Shown one piece after another: positions 17,985 to 25,571 of a DNA stretch of 25,571 bases. Within the stretch, counting starts at the first letter, position 1. Each line of letters starts with the position of its first letter. The notes beneath the pieces were generated by a model. That model did not search any database and had not been told where the DNA came from. It was given only the letters and a program-made list of their open reading frames with translations. A program made the translations under genes and the position numbers. The stretch is taken from contig CAIPWG010000190.1 in NCBI GenBank assembly GCA_903868655.1, forward strand, positions 1 through 25,571, written 5' to 3'. The stretch comes from an uncultured Sphingomonadales bacterium (GTDB taxonomy: Bacteria > Pseudomonadota > Alphaproteobacteria > Sphingomonadales > Sphingomonadaceae).

Positions 17985-19913
17985 CTAGATTTCCAGCTGG
18001 CTGCCCAGTTCGATCACGCGGTTGGTGGGCAGACGAAAGAACTGCATCGCGCTTTCGGCATTGCGGATCATCCAGGCAAACAGTTTTTCCCGCCATAGCG
18101 CCATGCCTGGCCGTTTCGACGCGATCAACGTCTGGCGGGCGAGGAAATAGCTGGTTTCCATCGGCTTGAACGGCCCGCCTGCGCGGGTTTCGGCGGCCAA
18201 TTCAGCAGGCACATCGGCTTCATCCATAAAACCGATCGTGATGATCATGCGGTAGAAACCATGGCCGATGCTTTCGACCATGCGCCGTGCTTCGCTGGGT
18301 ACGTGCGGTACACCTTCGGTCACGACGGTCAGGATCACCACGCGATCGTGCAGGATATGGTTGTGTTTCAGATTGTGCAGCAGTGCCGGCGGAATACCTT
18401 CGGCGGTCGACGCCAGAAACACCGAAGTGCCGGGCACGCGGCGTACTTTGTCGCACACCGAATTGAGGAACAGGTCAAACGGCATCGAATCTTCGGCCAG
18501 CCGCTCGCGCAAAATTCGCCGCCCACTGGCCCAAGTGGTCAGCACGATGAACACCACTGTGGCAATCAGCAGCGGGAACCAGCCGCCATCGGGGATCTTG
18601 GTGATGTTCGACGCAAAATAGGCGCCATCGACCACCAGAAATGCGCCGGTCATCAACGCAGCCGGCAACCAATGCCATTTCCACACGGCAAAGGTCAGAA
18701 TACCCAACATGCAGGCAGTGATGAACATCGTGCCGGTCACCGCGATGCCATAGGCAGACGCAAGATTGTTGGACGACCGAAATCCGATCACCAGCAACAG
18801 CACCAGCGCCAGCAACAGCCAGTTGACCAGCGGCACATAAATCTGCCCCGCTGCCTTGGCGCTGGTGTGCTGAATGCGGATACGGGGCAGGAAACCGAGC
18901 TGGATTGCCTGCTGCGAAATCGAATAGGCGCCAGAGATCACCGCCTGGCTGGCAATAATCGTGGCCGCAGTCGACAGGATCACCAGCGGCAGGCGGGCCC
19001 ACTCGGGCGCCATCAGAAAGAACGGATTTTCGACCAGTTTGGGATTGCGCAACAACAGCGCAGATTGCCCCAGATAATTGAGGATCAGGCAGGGAAATGC
19101 AACCGCAAGCCAGGACAGCATGATCGCCTTTCGGCCGAAATGCCCCATGTCGGCATAAAGCGCCTCTGCCCCGGTGACAGCGAGGATCACCGAACCCAGC
19201 GCCAGAAACGCCAGCATCGGATCGATCGTGAAGAACCGCACCGCATAGATTGGATTTACCGACCACAGAATTTCAGGCGCGGCCATTATGCCCATCACAC
19301 CCAGGACGGCGATTACCGCGAAATAGACCAGCATGATTGGGCCGAACAGTTTGCCCACTGCGGCAGTGCCGCGCGACTGAATGGCAAACAGTCCGATCAG
19401 GATTGCGATCGAAATCGGCAGCACCAACTCCTTGAATGCCGGCTGCACCACTTCCAGCCCTTCGACCGCAGACAGTACCGACATCGCCGGGGTGATGATC
19501 GCATCGCCATAGAACAGTGCGGTGGCAATGATCCCCAGCAGCACCGTCAGCGACGTCCAGCGGGTTTCGCCCAGTCGTCGCCCGATCAGCGCGAGCAGGG
19601 CCAGGCTGCCGCCTTCGCCCTTGTTGTCGGCATGCAGGATGACGAACACATATTTGATCGTCACGATCAATGTCATCGTCCAGAATATCAACGACAGCAC
19701 ACCGTAGATATGCGCCGGATCGACCGCCAGTGGATGCGCGCCGATAAAGCTTTCACGCAACGAATAGAGCGGGCTGGTGCCGATATCGCCAAACACCACG
19801 CCAATCGCACCCACCGCCAGCGTGCTGAGGCTTTCGCTCTGATGCCCGGAATGATCGCCGGAGGCTGCGGGAAGAGGGGATGCGGGCTGGGCCGCGGGAA
19901 TCGTGTCGCTCAT
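17985..19913 (-). CDS. kup: KUP-type potassium transporter
   Basis: A 642-residue K+ uptake protein (probably K+/H+ symport) of the KUP/HAK/KT family in the inner membrane. After an about 30-residue hydrophilic N-terminus come the diagnostic GDIGTSPLY (42-50) and NKGEGG (97-102), then twelve hydrophobic segments to about residue 470 and a cytoplasmic C-terminal domain. Length and motifs are normal. It is transcribed away from a KdpD/KdpE-like two-component pair, and the 148-bp gap between them contains a KdpE-operator-like repeat 41 bases before the kup start codon. The stop TAG is separated by one base from the following CoA-transferase start. Confidence 0.95.
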   Translation of the reverse strand: MSDTIPAAQPASPLPAASGDHSGHQSESLSTLAVGAIGVVFGDIGTSPLYSLRESFIGAHPLAVDPAHIYGVLSLIFWTMTLIVTIKYVFVILHADNKGEGGSLALLALIGRRLGETRWTSLTVLLGIIATALFYGDAIITPAMSVLSAVEGLEVVQPAFKELVLPISIAILIGLFAIQSRGTAAVGKLFGPIMLVYFAVIAVLGVMGIMAAPEILWSVNPIYAVRFFTIDPMLAFLALGSVILAVTGAEALYADMGHFGRKAIMLSWLAVAFPCLILNYLGQSALLLRNPKLVENPFFLMAPEWARLPLVILSTAATIIASQAVISGAYSISQQAIQLGFLPRIRIQHTSAKAAGQIYVPLVNWLLLALVLLLVIGFRSSNNLASAYGIAVTGTMFITACMLGILTFAVWKWHWLPAALMTGAFLVVDGAYFASNITKIPDGGWFPLLIATVVFIVLTTWASGRRILRERLAEDSMPFDLFLNSVCDKVRRVPGTSVFLASTAEGIPPALLHNLKHNHILHDRVVILTVVTEGVPHVPSEARRMVESIGHGFYRMIITIGFMDEADVPAELAAETRAGGPFKPMETSYFLARQTLIASKRPGMALWREKLFAWMIRNAESAMQFFRLPTNRVIELGSQLEI

Positions 19914-19954
19914 CTGCGCGCCGCTACGCTTGCTTAACGCGTGATACGAGTACC

Positions 19955-19971
19955 TTTATGGGTTCTTTATA
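19955..19971 (+). promoter_or_regulatory. KdpE-operator-like direct repeat
   Basis: TTTATG-GGTTC-TTTATA: two hexamers with a five-base spacer, 11 bp apart, so on the same face of the helix. The E. coli KdpE site in front of kdpFABC is TTTATA-N5-TTTACA, the same design with one mismatch in each half. It lies in the divergent promoter region between kup (start 19913) and the kinase/regulator pair. The A/T-rich hexamers stand out in this GC-rich DNA. Binding is inferred. Confidence 0.55.
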
Positions 19972-20061
19972 CACTCGACAGTGCAACATTGTGGGCGCAA
20001 TCGGGTTTTCGTGCCTGCATTGCCGAACTCTGCGCCACTCCGACGGGTTGGCGAACCGCCG

Positions 20062-21615
20062 ATGGGCAGTGGACTGGCCGTGTTTGAGCCAGCCCGGCCC
20101 AATGCCAATCTGACTGGCTGGCTGGTGTCACTGGTGCTGATTGCAGGCGTCACTGTGGCCGGCGCAACGCTGGTGCAGCACGGCAATGATGCCGATATCA
20201 GCATGCTGTACCTGATTCCGGTGATCTATGCCGGGACGCGGCACGGGATCGGTACGGGGCTGGCCACCGGGCTGGTCGCAGCGCTGGCCTATGATTTCTT
20301 TTTTGTTCCGCCAGTGTACAGCTTTGTCATCGCCGATCCTTCGCATGTGGTGTCGATGGTCATCCTGATCGGCGCTGCGGTGGTGTGTAGCCAATTGGGT
20401 GGCCAAGTGCGCCGCCAGGCGCGCCTGGCACAAGCCAATGCCGATCGTAATGCCGCGCTGGCGGGGTTCGCGCGGATGCTGATGGGGATCAACCGGCGCG
20501 AAGACTTGTGGTTGTTGCTCGCGCGCGACATCGCCCGCTTGCTGGATGTGCGCACGGTTGTCTTGGCGCCCGATCCGCCGGGCGAGGGTGGCCGGCGCCT
20601 GGTCGTCAAAGCTGCTGTGCCGCCGCGCGATGCACTCGACCTGATCGATGGTGTTGCTGCGCGTTGGGCGTTCGATACGGCGCGGCCGACCGGGCCAGGC
20701 AGCGACAGCATGGCGGTATCGGAATGGCATTTTCACCCGGTGCGCGGTGGCAACGCAGCCCATGCGGTTTTGGGCGTGGGGCGCGATGACGCGCTGGCCC
20801 CGCTGACCGCCGAACAGGCGCCACTTCTGGCAAGCCTGCTCGATCAGGCCGGGCTTGCCTTGGCACGGATCGCGGCCGAAGACGAAATGCTGGCCTTGGG
20901 CAAAGTGCAGGAGCGCGATCGGCTGCGCGCCGCGCTGCTGTCGTCCATAGGGCACGATCTGCGCACGCCCTTGACCACTGTGCTGGGTATGTTGCGCGCG
21001 ATCCAGCCGGCCAACGAAGGTCAGCGCGCGCAGATCGATACCGCACGGGGCGAGGCTGAACGGCTTGACCGGTTTGTCGCCAACCTGATTGACATGGTGC
21101 GGATCGAAACCGGCGGGCTGGAACGCGTGGCCGAACCAGTCGATTTGAACGAAGCGGTGACCGCCGCGCTCGATGATTTGCGTCGCGTGCTCGTAGGGCA
21201 CCAGATCGTGGTCGATGTAGCGCGCGATCTGCCTCTGGTGATGGCCGATCCGGTACTGCTGCACCATTGCCTGATCAATCTGATCGACAATGCGGTCAAA
21301 CATGGCCGCGATGACGGCACAGTGACTGTGCGCGCGCGCCCGGCAGGCGAAGGGCTCGCGCTCGCGGTGATCGATGAAGGGCCAGGCATCCGCGTGGGCG
21401 AGGAACAGCGCGTCTTCGGCATGTTTACCCGGCTCGAAGGGTCTGACCGGCATGGTGGTACCGGGCTGGGCCTGGCCATTGTAAAGGGCTTTGCCCAGGC
21501 CATGGGCATTGAGGTGGCAGCCGCCAACCGGACCCCCGGCGATAACGGGGCGAGCCGTGGCGCAGTGTTCACCTTGCTGATTCCGAATGATATCGTGCGC
21601 CGGGTTGAGGATTGA
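20062..21615 (+). CDS. kdpD: KdpD-like sensor histidine kinase, N-terminal domains missing
   Basis: A 517-residue membrane kinase equal to the C-terminal half of KdpD. Residues 18-113 form the four-helix DUF4118 membrane domain (with YDFFFVPPVYSF near 77-88). A GAF-like domain follows (about 130-270), then HisKA with the phosphorylated H298 in SSIGHDLRTPLT, and a HATPase domain with LINLIDNAVKHG (404-415), DEGPGI (438-443) and GGTGLGLAIVKGF. E. coli KdpD has about 894 residues. The missing N-terminal about 400 hold the KdpD and universal-stress domains that sense K+. The start is uncertain: ATG 20062 is preferred, GTG 20011 or 19981 are possible; 19981 would nearly abut the KdpE-like repeat. 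The partner kdpE follows after four bases. Confidence 0.85.
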   Translation: MGSGLAVFEPARPNANLTGWLVSLVLIAGVTVAGATLVQHGNDADISMLYLIPVIYAGTRHGIGTGLATGLVAALAYDFFFVPPVYSFVIADPSHVVSMVILIGAAVVCSQLGGQVRRQARLAQANADRNAALAGFARMLMGINRREDLWLLLARDIARLLDVRTVVLAPDPPGEGGRRLVVKAAVPPRDALDLIDGVAARWAFDTARPTGPGSDSMAVSEWHFHPVRGGNAAHAVLGVGRDDALAPLTAEQAPLLASLLDQAGLALARIAAEDEMLALGKVQERDRLRAALLSSIGHDLRTPLTTVLGMLRAIQPANEGQRAQIDTARGEAERLDRFVANLIDMVRIETGGLERVAEPVDLNEAVTAALDDLRRVLVGHQIVVDVARDLPLVMADPVLLHHCLINLIDNAVKHGRDDGTVTVRARPAGEGLALAVIDEGPGIRVGEEQRVFGMFTRLEGSDRHGGTGLGLAIVKGFAQAMGIEVAAANRTPGDNGASRGAVFTLLIPNDIVRRVED

Positions 21616-21619
21616 CGTC

Positions 21620-22315
21620 ATGCGCGAGACGACCCGTGTGCTGGTCATCGATGATGAGGCGGCGATCCGTGCAGTGTTGCGGGCGGCGCTTGAATCCGCT
21701 GGCTATGCCGTGATCGAAGCAGGCCATGCGGCAGCGGCGCTGAACGCAGCGCAAGAGGCTTTGCCGCAAGTGGCGCTGCTCGATCTGGGGCTACCCGATC
21801 GCGACGGGCTCGATCTTATTGTTCCCTTGCGGCGGGCCGGGGCAACCGTGCTGGTCGTGTCGGCACGCGACGCCACCGCGCAAAAGGTGGCCGCGCTTGA
21901 TCGCGGTGCGGATGATTATGTGACCAAACCGTTTGATACCGACGAAGTGCTGGCCCGCGTGCGGACCGCGCTGCGGCATCGTGCCGCGCCCGATGGGTTG
22001 GCCGTGCCGGTGCGGTTCGATGATATCGAGATTGATCTGGCGGGACACATGGTGCGCAAAGCGGGTGCCGAAGTCCATCTGGCGCCCAAGGAATTCGCCA
22101 TGTTGGCCGAGCTGGTGATGAATGCCGGCAAAGTCGTGACACACAGTCACCTGTTGCGCACGGTCTGGGGGCCGGGGCACGAAACCGATGTTGAATATTT
22201 GCGGGTGGCCGCACGCGGCATTCGTCGCAAGCTGGAAGGTGAAGGCGATGCCCCCTCGCGCATTCGCAATGAGCCGGGGGTTGGCTATCGGCTGGTGATT
22301 GCACCCGCAAGCTGA
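21620..22315 (+). CDS. kdpE: KdpE-like response regulator
   Basis: A 231-residue OmpR/PhoB-type regulator. The receiver domain (about 5-118) has the acidic pair D11/D12, the phosphorylated D55 in LLDLGLPDRDG, S81 and K103 in YVTKPF. The C-terminal winged helix (about 130-228) contains LAPKEFAMLAELVMNAGKVVTHSHLLRTVWG (by span) and ends with RNEPGVGYRL. The sequence follows KdpE more closely than other OmpR-type regulators (GLPDRDGLDLI, ADDYVTKPFDTDEVLAR). GAGG lies about nine bases before the ATG, and the gene starts four bases after the kinase stop, so the pair is one operon. It is convergent with the secretion gene cluster at 46 bp. Confidence 0.93.
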   Translation: MRETTRVLVIDDEAAIRAVLRAALESAGYAVIEAGHAAAALNAAQEALPQVALLDLGLPDRDGLDLIVPLRRAGATVLVVSARDATAQKVAALDRGADDYVTKPFDTDEVLARVRTALRHRAAPDGLAVPVRFDDIEIDLAGHMVRKAGAEVHLAPKEFAMLAELVMNAGKVVTHSHLLRTVWGPGHETDVEYLRVAARGIRRKLEGEGDAPSRIRNEPGVGYRLVIAPAS

Positions 22316-22361
22316 GGCATATCATGACTGACGCGTCGCCTTACCTTCCGCAGTCGCCGCT

Positions 22362-23708
22362 TCACGGTTCGCGAAATGCCCTCGCAAATTGGTCGCGCAG
22401 TGGTTTGCTGAGGTATGACAGCAAAGTGCGGGGTCCGCTGGCGATGTGTACTTCGGCGGGCATACCGCTTTTGAGATCGGCGGTATTGTGATCCGGCCCT
22501 CCCCGATCGAGCATAATTTGCACGACATACCACGCTTGTTTGGGTTCGATGGTTTCGCTGCGATCGGTGGCAACGGTGATCACGCGGCCGGTCCATTCGG
22601 GTGTGGTGGCGCGGTTGAGGCCGGGTAACCGCACACTTGCGCGGTCACTTTTGTGCACATGGCCGATGTCGGCAGGACTTATCATGGCCTCGACCACCAT
22701 GGTGTCGTGGTCGGGCACGATATCCATGATCGGTTCTGCCGGACGGATCACGTCGCCCGTTGTGGTTACGACCAGTTTTTCGACTGTGCCATCGCATGGC
22801 GCGCGCACCACGCTGCGGTCGTACACATCATTTGCGCTGGTGCGGCGTAGCTGCTGCTGGCCGAGCGCGGCGTTAATCTGGATGAGATCATTGCTGGCGG
22901 CAATTTGGCGATTTTGCAGCAATTGCAACGCCTGTACATGTGCCTCGGTCATGCGCGCGCGGGTTTGGGCAATCTGTGCCTGCAACGCGGCAATTGAGCC
23001 GCTGTATTCGACCACGCCGCGTTCGAGCTGGTTGACCCGGCTGATCGTGACCAGACGTCGTTCCCACAGATCACGCACGCCCTGGCGTTCCTGTTCGATC
23101 AACCGGCGTTGTTCGCGCTGGGCGTCAATTTGCGCAGCAAAGCCGCGGATTGCCGCAAGGTCCTGCGCGATGCGCGCCGCGATTTGTCCCGCTATTGCCG
23201 CCGTTTCGGCGCGATGAAGCGCCAGCAAGCGGCGCGCATCGGCCATGGCATTCATGGCGGCGGGGGCTGTGCTGTCTGCCAGCGCGATGGGAAAGGCAAT
23301 TGTCGAACGCCCCCATTGCTCGGCCTCGGCCCGCGCCTTTTGCGCCAAAAGCTGTTCCACGGTCTCATCCGAATACCGTGCATCGGCGCTGGTCACCCGG
23401 TCATCCAGTCGCAACAGGATCTGACCCGCCCGCACACGGTCACCATTGCGCACCGCAATCGTACCGATCACGCCGCCTGTGGGATGGGCCAGAGTTTTGA
23501 CCCGGTTCTGCAGTATAATCCTGCCCGTACCAATCACCGCGCCGTCGATCGGGACTGTTGCAGCAAGGACCAATGTCACCCCAAACACTGCGGTAAGCGC
23601 CCAAAGCATTCGGTGGAGCGTCTTGGTCACGGCAATGGCAGGCGGCGTCTCCTTCCACAATTCTGCCAGGATCGTGGGCGACGGTGCGGGGTGGGCGTTG
23701 TTGGTCAT
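22362..23708 (-). CDS. Type I secretion membrane fusion protein, HlyD/PrtE family
   Basis: A 448-residue periplasmic adaptor. It has a short cytoplasmic N-terminus, one membrane segment at about 34-51, and a first half-lipoyl domain (about 55-105, with HPTGGVIGTIAVRNGDRVRAGQILLRLDD). A long coiled-coil region (about 110-290, Ala/Gln/Arg/Glu-rich) follows, then a second half-lipoyl segment VVRAPCDGTVEKL and a beta-barrel ending with SGMPAEVHI. This is the architecture of HlyD/PrtE/AprE proteins that link an ABC exporter to a TolC-type outer-membrane channel. Its ATG overlaps the stop of the upstream exporter gene (ATGA), so the two are co-translated. No TolC-type gene follows; kdpE is convergent behind it. 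Confidence 0.92.
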   Translation of the reverse strand: MTNNAHPAPSPTILAELWKETPPAIAVTKTLHRMLWALTAVFGVTLVLAATVPIDGAVIGTGRIILQNRVKTLAHPTGGVIGTIAVRNGDRVRAGQILLRLDDRVTSADARYSDETVEQLLAQKARAEAEQWGRSTIAFPIALADSTAPAAMNAMADARRLLALHRAETAAIAGQIAARIAQDLAAIRGFAAQIDAQREQRRLIEQERQGVRDLWERRLVTISRVNQLERGVVEYSGSIAALQAQIAQTRARMTEAHVQALQLLQNRQIAASNDLIQINAALGQQQLRRTSANDVYDRSVVRAPCDGTVEKLVVTTTGDVIRPAEPIMDIVPDHDTMVVEAMISPADIGHVHKSDRASVRLPGLNRATTPEWTGRVITVATDRSETIEPKQAWYVVQIMLDRGGPDHNTADLKSGMPAEVHIASGPRTLLSYLSKPLRDQFARAFREP

Positions 23709-25435
23709 GCCGCTTCGGCCGCCAGGTCTGTATCGACAGTTCGTAACGGCGGGCCAGGTTGGAGCCGCTCAAGCACCACATCGCGCTCGCCAAAATCGAT
23801 CAGTCGCCCTTGATCCATCACGGCAATGTGCGTCGCGGGGGCAAGCGTTGCCGGGCGGTGGGTGATCATCACCACAATCCCGCCCCGCTGTTGCACTGCG
23901 CCAATCGCCTTTGCCAGCGCGGTGTCGCCCGCCGCGTCCAGATGGGCATTGGCCTCATCAAGCACGATGAGAAACGGGTCGCCATACAGCGCCCGGGCGA
24001 GTCCGATCCGCTGGCGCTGTCCGGCAGACAGTTCTGTGGCACCCGCAGACACGCGCGTGTCATAACCATGATCAAGCGCAAGGATCGCATCGTGCATGCC
24101 TGCAGCGCGCGCGGCGGCGATAATGGCGGACGATGGTGCTGCGGGATCGAACCGTGCGATGTTTTCGCCGATCGTACCCGCAATCAAGTCGACAGTCTGC
24201 GGGACATAGCCAAAATGGCGGCCGATCATATCCGCATCCCACTGGTCAAACGTGGCCCCATCCAGCCGTACTTCGCCGCGCAGCGGTCGGCACAGGCCGA
24301 GCAGCGTGCGCACCAGCGTTGATTTGCCCGCCGCACTCGGGCCGATCAGCGCCACCACTTGCCCCGCGGCGAGGCTGAGATTGACCCCGGCAACCGCGTA
24401 ACGCGAAGCACCGGGAGGAGCGACCCATACGTCGCGCAGCACTAGGTCAGTATGCGGGGGTTCGAGCGTGACGGTGCGGGCGGTAGGACATGGCCGCGCC
24501 GCGAGTGCCGCCGATATCCGTACCCAGCCGGCCCGGGCGGCAACCAGTCCGCGCCAGTTGGCAATCGCCTGATCCACCGGAGCCAGTGCGCGCCCGGACA
24601 ACACGGAAGAGGCCAGAATAACCCCGCCGCTCGCCTGCCCATTGATCACCAGCAGCGCCCCGGTCGACAGGATAAGCGATTGCAGCACCATCCGAAAAGT
24701 CCTGCTTGCACCCCCATGCCGCGCAGCGTTGCGCGCCAAGCTCGATTGGTTTGCGATATAATCTTGTTGGCTTGTCCGGGTCTGTTGCATCAACCGGTCG
24801 CGCATTCCCATGGCCCGCGCCACATCGTCAAACTGACGCTCGGTCAACGCCGCAGCAGCGCGGCGCGTGACCACGGTTTGCAGTTCGCGTGACCCGGCTT
24901 GGGTGCGCGCATGAGACCACAGAACGAGTGCGACCAGCACCAGCGTGCCGGCCATCGCGATCACACCGAGCAGGGGATGAAGCGCAAACAGCACGAGCAG
25001 GAATACCAGCACCCATGGCAAATCGATCAGCGCAATCGGACCCGATCCGGCCAGGAAACCGTGCACGGCCTCAAGATCGCGAAGGTGTTGCATCGCGTCC
25101 GGTTGATTGGGAATGTCTGTGACACCCGACCCGTGCATAGCCGCAAACACATCATCATGCACCGCGTTGGCCAGCCCGAGCAGCGTTTCGGCCCGGATCA
25201 TCTCGAACAGCGCCTGAAACAGATAAACCAGCAGCAGCATCGCAAACAGGCCCACCAGCGATGGCACACTGCGGCTGGGCAGCACCGTGTCGTAGACCAG
25301 CAGCATGTAGGCCGTGCCCGCAAAGACCAGCACATTGATCAGCACACTGGCGATCGCGATGATACCAATGGGGTTACGGTAGCGCCGCACCAAACCTGTC
25401 AGGATATGCCAATCCACACTGTCACCCCGGTCCAC
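23705..25435 (-). CDS. Type I secretion ABC exporter, PrtD/AprD family
   Basis: A 576-residue fused exporter: a membrane domain of about six helices (23-300) with the PrtD-typical AYMLLVYDTVLPSRS, and an ATPase domain with Walker A GPSAAGKST (365-373), signature LSAGQRQRIGLARALYGDP (469-487), Walker B FLIVLDE (488-494) and switch histidine H526. It lacks the N-terminal peptidase-like domain of HlyB-type exporters, so its cargo probably carries an uncleaved C-terminal signal. DEAN replaces the more usual DEPN after Walker B. The first codon is GTG at 25435; a GTG six codons on (25417) has GGGGTGA close before it and may be the real start. The secreted substrate gene is not in the window and may lie past the right end. 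Confidence 0.9.
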   Translation of the reverse strand: MDRGDSVDWHILTGLVRRYRNPIGIIAIASVLINVLVFAGTAYMLLVYDTVLPSRSVPSLVGLFAMLLLVYLFQALFEMIRAETLLGLANAVHDDVFAAMHGSGVTDIPNQPDAMQHLRDLEAVHGFLAGSGPIALIDLPWVLVFLLVLFALHPLLGVIAMAGTLVLVALVLWSHARTQAGSRELQTVVTRRAAAALTERQFDDVARAMGMRDRLMQQTRTSQQDYIANQSSLARNAARHGGASRTFRMVLQSLILSTGALLVINGQASGGVILASSVLSGRALAPVDQAIANWRGLVAARAGWVRISAALAARPCPTARTVTLEPPHTDLVLRDVWVAPPGASRYAVAGVNLSLAAGQVVALIGPSAAGKSTLVRTLLGLCRPLRGEVRLDGATFDQWDADMIGRHFGYVPQTVDLIAGTIGENIARFDPAAPSSAIIAAARAAGMHDAILALDHGYDTRVSAGATELSAGQRQRIGLARALYGDPFLIVLDEANAHLDAAGDTALAKAIGAVQQRGGIVVMITHRPATLAPATHIAVMDQGRLIDFGERDVVLERLQPGPPLRTVDTDLAAEAA

Positions 25436-25514
25436 GCCCTGGGCATTGCGCCCTGTAGCATGACCGCATTTGGCACAATCGCGCAGTCAGTCAGGTGCAG
25501 TTGGAACCGAAGTG
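25436..25514. other. Region upstream of the exporter gene, end of biological sequence
   Basis: These 79 bases hold no supported gene. A small hairpin (GGGC-N5-GCCC on the minus strand) lies right before the GTG start. The exporter promoter may be here, but I cannot point to a reliable -35/-10 pair. Confidence 0.45.
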
Positions 25515-25571
25515 AGATCGGAAGAGCACACGTCTGAACTCCAGTCACTGGTTGTTATCTCGTATGCCGTC
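25515..25571 (+). other. Illumina TruSeq-type adapter with index (synthetic)
   Basis: The last 57 bases begin with AGATCGGAAGAGC and continue as the standard 34-base indexed read adapter to 25548. An 8-nt index TGGTTGTT (25549-25556) follows, then ATCTCGTATGCCGTC, the start of the P7 flow-cell part. This is untrimmed read-through sequence, not genomic DNA. Confidence 0.98.

Noticed and set aside
18261..19937. Long plus-strand open frame (558 codons) across kup
   Set aside because: It is antisense to kup, rich in His/Gln/Arg as expected for a shadow frame in GC-rich DNA, and kup has full family motifs.
20128..21648. Long minus-strand open frame (506 codons) across the kdpD-like gene
   Set aside because: It is a His/Gln/Arg-rich shadow of the kinase frame with no domain features.
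24899..25537. Plus-strand open frame at the right end
   Set aside because: It is antisense to the exporter gene and its last codons are adapter sequence.

Overview
The window looks like chromosomal DNA of a GC-rich alphaproteobacterium, most likely in or near the Sphingomonadales. This rests on codon use, the UvrA variant zinc site (CPVS), an alphaproteobacterial SOS box (GAAC-N7-GAAC) in front of uvrA, a SucA with the short form of N-terminus, and the general gene repertoire. No database search was possible, so the placement is an inference. No rRNA, tRNA, CRISPR array, insertion sequence or prophage module is visible in the main body.

Both ends of the window are suspect. At the right, positions 25515-25571 are an Illumina TruSeq-type adapter with an 8-nt index, so the biological sequence stops at about 25514. 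At the left, the sucA reading frame is normal to about residue 770 (base ~421). It then changes into an unrelated, differently coded protein tail, followed by closely packed phage-like small starts. Positions 1 to about 420 are therefore probably foreign DNA joined during library preparation or assembly, although a real rearrangement cannot be excluded.

Layout from left to right. (1) Minus-strand TCA-cycle genes: sucA (3' end lost at the junction), preceded by mdh. (2) A small conserved-looking hypothetical protein and a membrane-anchored SleB/CwlJ-type cell-wall hydrolase, both minus. (3) A plus-strand cobalamin uptake operon btuB-btuF-btuC-btuD with stop/start overlaps. (4) uvrA, plus, with an SOS box 10 bases before its start codon. 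(5) A minus-strand overlapping pair: a secreted CXXC thioredoxin-fold protein and a small peptidoglycan-binding-like protein. (6) Divergent from that pair, plus-strand modA-modB-modC for molybdate uptake, with a ModE-like dyad in the shared intergenic region and a ModC that lacks the usual C-terminal molybdate-binding domain. (7) Minus-strand kup (potassium uptake), followed one base later by a family III CoA-transferase. (8) Divergent from kup, a plus-strand two-component pair: a shortened KdpD-like kinase without the N-terminal KdpD/USP sensor, and KdpE. (9) A minus-strand type I secretion pair (PrtD-type ABC exporter and HlyD-type membrane fusion protein) running in from the right end.

The most interesting biological point is the kup / kdpDE arrangement. 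The intergenic region holds TTTATG-N5-TTTATA, an 11-bp-period direct repeat that closely matches the known E. coli KdpE operator form (TTTATA-N5-TTTACA). Together with the truncated kinase and the absence of kdpFABC from the window, this suggests a rewired potassium regulon in which KdpDE controls kup and/or itself. The other regulatory signals (SOS box, Mo-box-like dyad, hairpin before btuB) fit the genes next to them.
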